Assembly: GCA_018830765.1 (NCBI GenBank)
Contig: JAHJRJ010000075.1
Location: 1-7,866, forward strand
Direction: 5' to 3'
Length of the DNA stretch: 7,866 nt
Origin: Bacteroidota bacterium
GTDB taxonomy: Bacteria; Bacteroidota; Ignavibacteria; UBA10030; BY39
The notes under the pieces were generated by a model. It searched no databases. It was given only the letters and a program-made list of their open reading frames with translations, and was not told where the DNA came from. Below are positions 1 to 5,979 of this stretch, in pieces. A program made the position numbers and the translations under genes. Position 1 is the first letter of the stretch; each line of letters opens with the position of its first letter.

Positions 1-212
1 ACACACACATTCGTATGCTCGATCTTCCGATTTAAAACAAAGTAAACAGCGTCGCCTGATTTTTGGTAGGCAACGTAGTTTGCCATCTTGCCGAGTGAGA
101 TGAGGTCGTTTGATTTATAGAGAACGAGTCCATCTTCAAGTGTAAGCCGCTCGCCATTTTGGATTTTTTGCCAGATGGGGATTAATGTCTTACCAGTAAA
201 ATTTATATCCAT
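1..212 (-). CDS. mqnE: Aminodeoxyfutalosine synthase MqnE, N-terminal part (cut by window edge)
   Basis: MqnE is a cytosolic radical-SAM enzyme that joins the MqnA product of chorismate to S-adenosylmethionine, giving aminodeoxyfutalosine early in the futalosine route to menaquinone. Only the first 70 codons are present. ATG at 210-212 opens MDINFTGKTLIPIWQKI, and the family-typical stretches GERLTLEDGLVLY, DLISLGKMANYV and DAVYFVLNRKIEHTNVC follow. The last Cys seen should be the first Cys of the CX3CX2C iron-sulfur motif. The EDGLVLY and YFVLNR wording fits MqnE better than its relative MqnC (I recall the MqnC equivalent as a Y-I/V-D-R-N-I-N type stretch). No strong ribosome binding site precedes the ATG, which lies in AT-rich DNA 114 nt after the hicA stop. 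The barrel and catalytic residues lie outside the window. Confidence 0.85.
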   Translation of the reverse strand, partial: MDINFTGKTLIPIWQKIQNGERLTLEDGLVLYKSNDLISLGKMANYVAYQKSGDAVYFVLNRKIEHTNVC

Positions 213-326
213 AACGAAAATATATTAATTTCACATCAAATACCAGATGCAATAAAATAAGAATATTTCGAATAAATTACAGGAATAATTGCTCGTGAGT
301 GATTTTAGAAAGTTTATGATGAAATA

Positions 327-542
327 CTAGATCAAATCTTTTAGTTCATCAATAGTAATTCCGACTTTCTTTATTATATTGTGGAGCGTTCCTATCTTAA
401 TTTCCCGATGTTGTGGAACGATTACAGACTTGTTTTTTTCTAGGTTGTACATGAAAATATGACTACCCCTTTGATGGTCAACGATATAGCCAATCCGTCT
501 CAGCGCTCGAACTACTTCTCTCCCTGAAAATGTTTTACTCAA
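327..542 (-). CDS. hicA: HicA-family toxin (mRNA interferase)
   Basis: HicA toxins are small RNA-binding proteins with a double-stranded-RNA-binding-like fold that cleave mRNA and block translation until bound by HicB. The 71-residue product has the family layout: SGREVVRALRRIGY at the N-terminus, then QRGSHIFM with the conserved Gly-Ser-His (the His is the expected catalytic residue), then IVPQHREIKIGTLHNIIK and a final helix GITIDELKDLI. Length is normal for the family and it looks intact. The start is TTG at 540-542, because no in-frame ATG exists at the N-terminus; the next Met lies within FMYN, after the catalytic motif. The TTG overlaps the hicB stop codon (TTGA), so translation is probably coupled and kept weaker than that of the antitoxin. 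Cleavage activity is inferred from the family. Confidence 0.88.
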   Translation of the reverse strand: MSKTFSGREVVRALRRIGYIVDHQRGSHIFMYNLEKNKSVIVPQHREIKIGTLHNIIKKVGITIDELKDLI

Positions 543-754
543 ACAGCAACCTCAACTTCACGTAATATCGCTTTAGGGATAGATTTTATCTGATTAATTT
601 TTTCTAATCCTTCTAGATAACAAATAATTGCCTCTTTTGCATTATTTATAGCTTCTTCTTCCGTATCACCTTGAGTAAAGCAGCCATCTAAGGCAGGAAC
701 AGTTACATTATATCCACCTTCTTGAGCCGGTTCTATGATTATGTTAAATCGCAT
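539..754 (-). CDS. hicB: HicB-family antitoxin
   Basis: This is the short form of HicB, a partial RNase-H-like fold that binds and neutralises HicA. The 71 residues contain the hallmark series IIIEPAQEGGYNVTVPALDG, then CFTQGDTEEEAINNAKEAI and a closing helix with a C-terminal strand. There is no room for the C-terminal helix-turn-helix or ribbon-helix-helix seen in longer HicB proteins, so I see no DNA-binding domain, and autoregulation through HicB alone is doubtful. ATG at 752-754 is preceded by a good Shine-Dalgarno, AAGAGG (plus-strand CCTCTT at 761-766), six bases upstream. The antitoxin is encoded first and overlaps the toxin by 4 nt, the reverse of the better-known hicA-hicB order. 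The roughly 110 bp upstream is AT-rich, with a perfect 12-bp palindrome AAATTTAAATTT at 816-827, but I cannot assign a promoter with confidence. Confidence 0.9.
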   Translation of the reverse strand: MRFNIIIEPAQEGGYNVTVPALDGCFTQGDTEEEAINNAKEAIICYLEGLEKINQIKSIPKAILREVEVAV

Positions 755-863
755 AAAAAACCTCTTGTATAAGTTTTAAAAAAATATGAATTGCTTAATT
801 AAATATAGATAGACAAAATTTAAATTTCAACTTTTTAAAATATTGCAAATACTTGTAACTTCT

Positions 864-983
864 TCACATCCAATATCTTTCCCACTTCTCATCAACTATC
901 TTTACAATCCTATCATCCATTGTAAGTGGCTTTTGGTATCCGGTTTCCCAAGTCGCATAAATATACACAACACTGAGGGGACA
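864..983 (-). pseudogene. Decayed 3' end of a second UbiD-type menaquinone decarboxylase
   Basis: Read on the minus strand from 983 to the TGA at 864-866, this gives a C-terminal tail ATWETGYQKPLTMDDRIVK followed by IVDEKWERYWM and stop. The intact decarboxylase at 5980-7866 ends ATWKTGYQKPLVMDERIVK, LVDAKWGKIWKKD. About 21 of the last 30 residues agree. At DNA level 881-977 aligns without gaps to 6003-6099 with about 77 of 97 matches by hand count, including an 18-base identical run. An in-frame TAA at 987-989 and loss of resemblance above about 983 show that the rest of the gene is missing. Most differences keep or conserve the amino acid, so the source was a functional divergent gene before truncation, not a recent copy. 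It lies 109 nt before the hicB start, on the far side of the accessory genes from the intact copy. Confidence 0.85.
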
Positions 984-1005
984 ATTTTAACAACGCTTAT
1001 TAACT

Positions 1006-1092
1006 CTATCTCTTTTTGCTTCGTTTTCCCAACCCAAGTTTTTCGAGGTGGTGCTTAAATTCAAACTGCACATTCGCTGCTGTCAAATATTT
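1006..1092 (-). pseudogene. HEPN-domain-like remnant directly after the TldE-like stop codon
   Basis: These 28 codons follow the TGA at 1093-1095 in the same frame and end at TAG (1006-1008). They read KYLTAANVQFEFKHHLEKLG and then a basic tail. The pattern KYLxxxN(V/I)xFxxxHxLEKL resembles the central helix pair of PF05168-type HEPN proteins (EKYLK..., then ...KTHxLxxL). The stretch YLTAANV also recurs in the HEPN remnant at 4784-4864; over 24 aligned bases about 17 match, and most differences are synonymous. There is no start codon and neither end of the domain, so it is not a gene. With so few residues this remains a plausible rather than secure call; it could be a chance in-frame extension of the preceding gene. 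Confidence 0.4.
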
Positions 1093-2955
1093 TCACTTCC
1101 CTACTGGGTTCTCAACCACTGGTAGTTTTCCTGTTATAAGACGCTTTTCTTTTTGTACATCCATCTCGTCGATGAGAACGGCATCGGGAATTATGAAGGA
1201 CGATGGGACACCGCTCAGGTTCCAGTTTTCTCCGCCGCCGAAACCGAAAGCAAAGGAAAATAATCCGCTGAAACCGCCGCCCTTAGACAGCATTGTGTTG
1301 TATGCAAACTTTTTGTTTGAAGCTGCCGTTATCTTTTTCAATGTGCTGAGCGAAATTTCGCCAAGCTCGGCAGAGCGGAGTAGTTCTTCCTTTCCGTCTG
1401 ACAACGACACTTTATAAATTGCTATCGGTTTACTGACAGAGCCTTTTTTCTTCATACCCGAAGCGAATGACATAATCGAGGATTCATCCATCTTTGTTTT
1501 TATACTCGATGCAGGAGATTTGAGCTTCCTTACGATAATCGCATAGTCCAAACCCTGTTCCTTTGCTCTATCAATAAGTTTTTTCTTCAAATCGTCTCGT
1601 TTAACTGCATCGGAGAATGTGAAATCAATGACACCGGGGCCAATGTCGGATGAAACAGATGAACCCTGTATCTTTATTCTCTTGCTTCCGTTCGAGCCTT
1701 CCAGCTTTGGAGTAGGAATCCTGCTGTTCAAAATTGTTTTCAGTATTCCCTTTTCAACAAGGTTCAATTCATTAGGAGGAACAACACCTTCCATGTCTAT
1801 CTGGTAGCTTCCAATCAGCTTTTTCCCATCAAAATCAACTTTTGAAGGAGTAGATTTAATTGTCAAATTATCCGACAAAATTTTCTTTCCGATTTTGTCA
1901 TCAAGCGGTTTGCCCATCGCTTGACTGGCAAACATGAGCATCTGCGGGTCGCTGTATATAAGTTTCCTTACTGCTAACAAACCTTCGTTTTCGGAAAACA
2001 GCGTTTGTGATAAAACTTCACCAACAGCCTGCTCCTCGAAAAGGACCGGACCTGTGTATGATTCGCCAAATGATTGTGCTTTTCTCAGTGATAAAAGGTT
2101 ATCAGCCATTTTCTTAACATCAACTTTCATTACTTCAAGTTTGGGCAAGTCATCAGGTGTTACTTCATAGTATAGCACTTGGTCGAACAGAGGCTCGCCA
2201 TCCTCAGCCTGTGTAAAAGCATTTACCTGAACAGCAGCAATAGTGAAGGGATATACTGTTTCTGTTTCTTCGCTGTTGACGTAAAACTCATCGCCCTGAA
2301 TAAATGTAATCGTTACTTCGGATTTATAAATATCCGAATATTTGCTGAATATGGCTGAAAGCTCTTTTGCGGCTGATTCCCATTTCGATTTGTTGAAATC
2401 AAATTTCACAGCAGGAAGCTTTTTATTTACGACAGGTGCGTTGAAGAGGTCTGCTAGAGCTGCTTCTTCTTCCGACAGTTTCTGCTGGTTAATAGCAGAA
2501 ATTTTCTTTTCATAAACTTCGGCAGCAAGTTTATACATTTCATCAGTTGACTTCCAAATTACCCTCCGAATGCCGTCGTAATCGTTTTCGAGGGGAAGTT
2601 TATCATTAATAAAACCAGAAACAAAATCGCCTCCCAATCCAGGATCGAAGAAATTTTCCTGAGTTCTCTGATAATCACCGACAATTATGCGAGACCACAA
2701 CTCACGATATGGCTTCTCATTCGATTCGACAATTGCTCCAAGTGAAGCTTTTATTGACATAACTTTGAAATCATAAATATTATAACCTATGAAAAAAGGC
2801 TTTTTCAAATTTTCGAGAGCGAGATTGTTCAAGTTTCTGCCCAATTCATCTTTCATTGCCTTGAAAATTATGTCCCTTGATGTGCCCTGTTGAGAATAGG
2901 CAAACGACAGTCCAAGAATAAAAGCTATGACTATTGATAATATTTTCTTTTTCAT
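1093..2955 (-). CDS. Exported TldE/PmbA-like protein lacking the metalloprotease motif
   Basis: This 620-residue member of the TldD/PmbA family is paired with the TldD-like gene 33 nt upstream. Residues 1-22 form a cleavable Sec signal (MKKK, a hydrophobic stretch, then AYSQQ), so the protein should act outside the cytoplasm, unlike E. coli TldD/TldE. It keeps the fold markers shared with its neighbour: RRVIWKSTDEMYKLAAEVY (130-148), DIYKSEVTITF, YTGPVLFEEQAVGEVL (300-315), a long middle domain, and a C-terminal SGVPSSFIIPDA block. Where the neighbour has HEIFGH, this protein has SQTLFS (316-321), and the C-terminal zinc-ligand Cys is also absent. It is therefore probably the non-catalytic partner, comparable in role to TldE/PmbA. 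ATG at 2953-2955 has GAGG five bases upstream. The Gly/Phe-rich stretch at 559-575 (KGGGFSGLFSFAFGFGG) is unusual for the family. Substrate unknown. Confidence 0.8.
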   Translation of the reverse strand: MKKKILSIVIAFILGLSFAYSQQGTSRDIIFKAMKDELGRNLNNLALENLKKPFFIGYNIYDFKVMSIKASLGAIVESNEKPYRELWSRIIVGDYQRTQENFFDPGLGGDFVSGFINDKLPLENDYDGIRRVIWKSTDEMYKLAAEVYEKKISAINQQKLSEEEAALADLFNAPVVNKKLPAVKFDFNKSKWESAAKELSAIFSKYSDIYKSEVTITFIQGDEFYVNSEETETVYPFTIAAVQVNAFTQAEDGEPLFDQVLYYEVTPDDLPKLEVMKVDVKKMADNLLSLRKAQSFGESYTGPVLFEEQAVGEVLSQTLFSENEGLLAVRKLIYSDPQMLMFASQAMGKPLDDKIGKKILSDNLTIKSTPSKVDFDGKKLIGSYQIDMEGVVPPNELNLVEKGILKTILNSRIPTPKLEGSNGSKRIKIQGSSVSSDIGPGVIDFTFSDAVKRDDLKKKLIDRAKEQGLDYAIIVRKLKSPASSIKTKMDESSIMSFASGMKKKGSVSKPIAIYKVSLSDGKEELLRSAELGEISLSTLKKITAASNKKFAYNTMLSKGGGFSGLFSFAFGFGGGENWNLSGVPSSFIIPDAVLIDEMDVQKEKRLITGKLPVVENPVGK

Positions 2956-2988
2956 CTATACCTCATTTATTGTTTGTTTATTTTAAAA

Positions 2989-4695
2989 TTATTCGGGAAT
3001 GGAACCCGGACGCGGCAGGATAGGAGGCTTTTCCTGCGATTTACTTTTCTTCTGCATCTCAATCCTTTTTACAAATATGGAAGGCGTTGAAGAACTGACA
3101 GGAACACCACCCGATTCTGCTCCGCATGTACCATTGAACACTTCGTAATCATTACCTGCTTCGGCAATCTGCGAGAACATCGAGAGCGGAGTACCCACAA
3201 GGTCAACGCCGCGAACAAGTTCATCAGGCCTGCCATCAACATAGACGCGATAAACTTCGGTAGGCATTACATTAAATGAATTAGGAATTGTCCTGCCTGT
3301 TATAGTGAAACCGCCAGTTATGTCTTCGAAAAAATAACCGTAAGGTATTCCCTGAGCTTTACATTCATCAATCAATTTTTGCCTTAGCTGTTCACGTGTC
3401 AGTGGATTTGTTGTTGTCAGAATCAAATTTGATTGGCGAGAAACTGTTTTATAACCTGACTGAGCCCTTCCATGTCCGTTTGAATTTGGAAATTTATCAA
3501 TCGGGCTTCGTGACATAAGAAAATCTTTGAGAATTCCGTTTTCAATCACTGCAACTTTCTTACCTTTCATACCTTCGTCATCATAAGTATAGTAGCCATT
3601 CAGGTCAACTCCATTATGTGATTTAATGGATGGGTCAAATATGACACTCATTTGAGGGGGAAGTACTTGTTCGCCGACTTTCTTTTTGAAAGTCTGGCCT
3701 TCCGACTCACTCTTTTGCCTGTGTCCTTCTATCCTATGTCCAAAAATCTCGTGAAAAAAAACACCAGCCGACCTACCCGACAAAATTGCAGGACCTGTGT
3801 ATGGGTCAACAACCGGTGCATTCTGCATAGCTTTAAGTTTTGCTACCATTTCGGTAACTTCTGTAATTACTTGCTCATCTTTTGGAAGATTTTCGGGCTT
3901 ATAGGCAAAGTATGAGAGATATAAAGGAAGTTCCATTCCGTCATCAGATTTAATTGTTGCACTTAAAAAAAGCCTGATACCATACCTGTTCTGAACAATC
4001 CTGGCTCCTTCGGTAGAAACGAAGTATTTTCTTTCAACGCTGAAACTGACAGAAGCATCACCTTTGTAAATATCTTTTTCGTTTAGCAAAATTTTAGAAA
4101 ACCTCTTCAGTTTATCTTCCCAAAGCTTTCTATCGAATTTATAGGTTTTAGGGTTGATCGACTCCTCATAATATTCAACTTTGGCATGTTGTGTAGAAAA
4201 ATCGGCAGAAGTGTCTTCTTTAGCAACTTTGACGGCTACGTTGGCTTTCACTTTTGCGAATTTATCAGCTGCTAGACGGTATTCATCATTTGTTACGTTC
4301 CAAATGATTTGCCTGATAGCATCTTCGTCATCTTCGATCGGGAGCATGTTATTCTGAGGAATCCTTCCGAAAATTTCACTTAACTGGTCGCCACGGATTT
4401 CGTGAGTGTTATCCAGCTTATTGCTTCCCACCCTGATGATAGAAGTCAGGTATCGCTTGTGAGATTCATCCGAACTCGTGATATTGCCAAAAGAGGCGCT
4501 CACTGAGGCTCTGCGGACATCGTCCACCCTGTAGCACATAAAATAGGGAGGATTTTCTTGAGATTTAAGTACGCTCATTTCGCGGTTCATCTCATCGGTC
4601 AACAACTCAAGAAGCTTGTCCTGTGCTGTGAGAAGGCATGCTGAAACGAATAGTAAAATGAAAATCACAAAAATAAATTTAAGCTTTTTATGCAT
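2989..4695 (-). CDS. Exported TldD-like zinc metalloprotease
   Basis: TldD-family proteases are zinc enzymes whose heterodimer with TldE degrades unfolded peptides and, in some bacteria, trims peptide natural products. This 568-residue protein has the TldD signature: GRSAGVFFHEIFGHRIEGHR at 307-326, with His315-Glu316-x3-His320 as zinc-binding and catalytic residues, and GTCGAESGGVPVSSSTPSI near 522-540, where Cys524 matches the third zinc ligand. GYYTYDDEGMKG (367-378) and ENGILKDFLMSR (385-396) are further family blocks. Residues 1-24 are a strong export signal. LFVSAC at 15-20 resembles a lipobox, so it may be a lipoprotein anchored at Cys20; signal peptidase I cleavage after LLTAQ is the alternative. 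ATG at 4693-4695 follows AGGAG with five bases spacing. It is the first gene of a two-gene unit with the TldE-like gene. Substrate unknown. Confidence 0.86.
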   Translation of the reverse strand: MHKKLKFIFVIFILLFVSACLLTAQDKLLELLTDEMNREMSVLKSQENPPYFMCYRVDDVRRASVSASFGNITSSDESHKRYLTSIIRVGSNKLDNTHEIRGDQLSEIFGRIPQNNMLPIEDDEDAIRQIIWNVTNDEYRLAADKFAKVKANVAVKVAKEDTSADFSTQHAKVEYYEESINPKTYKFDRKLWEDKLKRFSKILLNEKDIYKGDASVSFSVERKYFVSTEGARIVQNRYGIRLFLSATIKSDDGMELPLYLSYFAYKPENLPKDEQVITEVTEMVAKLKAMQNAPVVDPYTGPAILSGRSAGVFFHEIFGHRIEGHRQKSESEGQTFKKKVGEQVLPPQMSVIFDPSIKSHNGVDLNGYYTYDDEGMKGKKVAVIENGILKDFLMSRSPIDKFPNSNGHGRAQSGYKTVSRQSNLILTTTNPLTREQLRQKLIDECKAQGIPYGYFFEDITGGFTITGRTIPNSFNVMPTEVYRVYVDGRPDELVRGVDLVGTPLSMFSQIAEAGNDYEVFNGTCGAESGGVPVSSSTPSIFVKRIEMQKKSKSQEKPPILPRPGSIPE

Positions 4696-4700
4696 AATTT

Positions 4701-4726
4701 CTCCTAAATGATTATGAATTATTATA
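4701..4726 (-). promoter_or_regulatory. Possible -10 box and ribosome binding site for the TldD/TldE-like unit
   Basis: On the minus strand a TATAAT hexamer (plus ATTATA, 4721-4726) lies about 25 bp before the TldD-like ATG, and a clear AGGAG (plus CTCCT, 4701-4705) lies five bases before it. No good -35 sits at 16-18 bp spacing, and the Bacteroidota-type TAnnTTTG box is not seen. The RBS is convincing. The promoter rests on one hexamer in AT-rich DNA, but this is the longest gap upstream of the pair and the likeliest place for one. Confidence 0.3.
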
Positions 4727-4783
4727 ATTTAATAAGTTGAAATGAGAAATGCAAGATTATTGCAAATGAATCTACTTTCAGGA

Positions 4784-4864
4784 TTAACAAACTTCGCAAT
4801 CCCAGTGAGGTGGAACATTTGCCGCCGTTAAATATGCCTTTAAATATTTCTCAACACCTTGCAT
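4784..4864 (-). pseudogene. Collapsed second HEPN gene (26 codons)
   Basis: An ATG at 4862-4864 overlaps the 3' end of the second nucleotidyltransferase gene and opens MQGVEKYLKAYLTAANV, then nine residues to TAA at 4784-4786. The intact HEPN protein at 5193-5573 also starts MQ inside the tail of its MNT gene, and has QQCIEKYLKVF at residues 40-50. The remnant therefore looks like a HEPN gene that kept its first two codons and then lost about 38 codons, joining MQ to the VEKYLK helix. Compared with the remnant at 1006-1092 it also seems to lack about 16 nt after the YLTAANV codons, which would throw the HxL segment out of frame. A toxin of this size could not fold. The second MNT is thus left without its own partner. 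Confidence 0.65.
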
Positions 4865-5183
4865 AAACAAGACGTCCACGTTTAATAATATTCAAGAGAA
4901 ACCAATCACGCCGTTGCTTTGCGGTTTCAAGTTGTTGAGGCTCTCTAATAACTACATCATAAGGATGTGGGATATCTTTCAGTTCTGAGTAAATTTGATA
5001 ACGCAACTCAGCGTGATGAACCTTTGATTTTGCTATTATTAGAAAATCAATATCACTATGCTCAGTAGGTTTCCCATAGGCGTAAGAGCCAAACTGGATA
5101 ATCTTTTCGGTATCAAACTTTTCAGCAATGCGCTTCGCAATGGAGCGGATTTCCTTTATAGTTATGTGATTATTTCGTTTCAT
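4851..5183 (-). CDS. MNT-family minimal nucleotidyltransferase (second copy)
   Basis: This 110-residue pol-beta-superfamily minimal nucleotidyltransferase is of the kind that serves as MntA-type antitoxin for HEPN toxins. In characterised systems such proteins neutralise the toxin by adding AMP from ATP. The active site is present: GSYAYGKPTEHSDIDFL has Gly32-Ser33 and the Asp44-x-Asp46 metal pair, and Asp76 in YDVVIRE is the third carboxylate. The first 50 residues match the upstream copy (5563-5892) at 36 positions, while the second halves differ strongly, so the pair is an old duplication with different partner-binding halves. ATG at 5181-5183 comes 9 nt after the HEPN stop, with only a weak AAAAG ahead. 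Its own HEPN partner downstream is collapsed, so it may now serve the neighbouring HEPN or nothing. Confidence 0.85.
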   Translation of the reverse strand: MKRNNHITIKEIRSIAKRIAEKFDTEKIIQFGSYAYGKPTEHSDIDFLIIAKSKVHHAELRYQIYSELKDIPHPYDVVIREPQQLETAKQRRDWFLLNIIKRGRLVYARC

Positions 5184-5192
5184 CTTTTAACA

Positions 5193-5573
5193 TCACAGTC
5201 CAAGTTTCCCACGGATAAACTTACGAATTATCTTTGCGCTTTTTAGTGCAAGTTTTGCATCATCCTTATTTGCAAAATCGGATGGATACCGAAACTGATC
5301 TATACCTGTTATATCATCGCATTGTTGTCTGATGAACTCGAAAGTCGGGTCGATAATAATACAATCTTCCAATAATGGAATAAGTGCGTGGGTGCGTTTG
5401 TAGTTGAGGCCGTGAAAAACGCGAAATACTTTAAGATATTTTTCAATGCACTGTTGAGAATGGTAACACACGGCATCGTAGTTCACTCGGTTTCTGACTT
5501 TTGATTCACGTGTTGCTGTGAGAAAATCCCCCTCGGCTTTACGTATCCATTCGTTAAGTATATTATTTTGCAT
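5193..5573 (-). CDS. HEPN-domain protein (putative toxin of an MNT/HEPN pair)
   Basis: This 126-residue all-helical HEPN protein is of the PF05168 type. It shows NEWIRKAEGDFLTATRES (7-24), the core helix YDAVCYHSQQCIEKYLKVF (32-50), KRTHALIPLLEDC (59-71) and a closing segment FRYPSDF followed by a long helix. HEPN proteins encoded with MNT enzymes are toxins, often RNases, or nucleotide-binding partners. The strict Rx4-6H RNase motif of HepT/DUF86 proteins is not visible here; only Arg60-Thr-His62 and the RYP segment are. Nuclease activity is therefore not established by sequence. The ATG at 5571-5573 lies inside the tail of the upstream MNT gene (11-nt overlap), which implies coupled translation, antitoxin first. 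Length is normal and the gene looks intact. Confidence 0.85.
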   Translation of the reverse strand: MQNNILNEWIRKAEGDFLTATRESKVRNRVNYDAVCYHSQQCIEKYLKVFRVFHGLNYKRTHALIPLLEDCIIIDPTFEFIRQQCDDITGIDQFRYPSDFANKDDAKLALKSAKIIRKFIRGKLGL

Positions 5574-5892
5574 ATAGAATCTTCCCCTCTTGATACGCTT
5601 CTTTTAAAAACCAATCACCAAGTGGGATACGTTGCCTAATGTCGTCTTCCGTTCGCACAATAATATCAAGTGCGAAATGGATCGGTGTGAGTGTGCGGTA
5701 GATCTCTAACCGCTGTTCGATGGGACGCTTTTTTGTATTCATCACAACTAACAAGTCAACATCACTGTTCTCGTTGGGCTTACCGTAGGCGTATGAACCG
5801 AATAGAATGATCTTCTCCACTTCGAACTTTTTAGCAATCCGTTTTGCGATAGTTCGGATTTCTTTCATCGATATGTGATGATTTCTTTTCAT
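5563..5892 (-). CDS. MNT-family minimal nucleotidyltransferase (MntA-like antitoxin, first copy)
   Basis: This 109-residue minimal nucleotidyltransferase has an intact catalytic centre: GSYAYGKPNENSDVDLL with Gly32-Ser33, Asp44 and Asp46, then Asp76 in LDIIVRT. It probably modifies or otherwise restrains the HEPN protein whose gene overlaps its last codons. ATG at 5890-5892 opens MKRNHHISMKEIRTIAKRI, nearly the same opening as the second copy, which supports the start despite a poor ribosome binding site. It is the first gene of the cluster, 87 nt after the decarboxylase stop codon. A GC-rich hairpin lies in that gap, and no convincing promoter is seen, so read-through from the decarboxylase or a weak local promoter is possible. 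AMPylation is inferred from the family. Confidence 0.86.
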   Translation of the reverse strand: MKRNHHISMKEIRTIAKRIAKKFEVEKIILFGSYAYGKPNENSDVDLLVVMNTKKRPIEQRLEIYRTLTPIHFALDIIVRTEDDIRQRIPLGDWFLKEAYQEGKILYAK

Positions 5893-5960
5893 GTTTTTCT
5901 AAATTTGTTCAAAATTCTCAAGAATTCCAAATCATTTTCTCCAATAATCCAGTAATCCCC

Positions 5961-5978
5961 GCCTGCGGACGGGCAGGC
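5961..5978. repeat. GC-rich hairpin repeat after the decarboxylase stop codon
   Basis: GCCTGC, six bases, GCAGGC forms a perfect 6-bp stem, one base beyond the TAA at 5980-5982. It shares the string GGACGGGC followed by (A/G)GG with the palindrome inside the decarboxylase gene at 6443-6478, so it looks like a copy of the same dispersed repeat family. No T-run follows on the minus strand (the next bases are GGGGATTACTGG), so it is a poor intrinsic terminator. Next to it, CTCCAATAATCC at 5939-5950 is the exact reverse complement of GGATTATTGGAG at 6309-6320 within the gene. Confidence 0.6.
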
Positions 5979-5979
5979 A

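Noticed and set aside
755..863. RiPP precursor or other small gene near the TldD/TldE-like pair
   Set aside because: No small open frame with a ribosome binding site and a leader/core-like composition was found in the gaps at 755-863, 2956-2988 or 4696-4783.
1093..1095. Read-through or selenocysteine at the TGA ending the TldE-like gene
   Set aside because: The extension resembles a HEPN fragment rather than the C-terminus of the family, and no suitable hairpin follows. A remnant after the stop is simpler.
1016..1417. Plus-strand open frame of 133 codons
   Set aside because: It lies antisense to the end of the TldE-like gene, has no family features, and is rich in Phe, Ser and Pro as expected for an antisense shadow frame.
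4700..4822. Continuation of the second HEPN gene in a shifted frame (HLTGIAKFVNPES and on)
   Set aside because: After the likely 16-nt loss, a frame continues to near the TldD-like gene start region, but the resemblance to HEPN sequence is too weak to annotate beyond the 4784-4864 remnant.
5961..5978. Intrinsic terminator for the decarboxylase
   Set aside because: A stem is present right after the stop, but no T-run follows it in the direction of transcription. Its sequence matches the repeat family in the gene.
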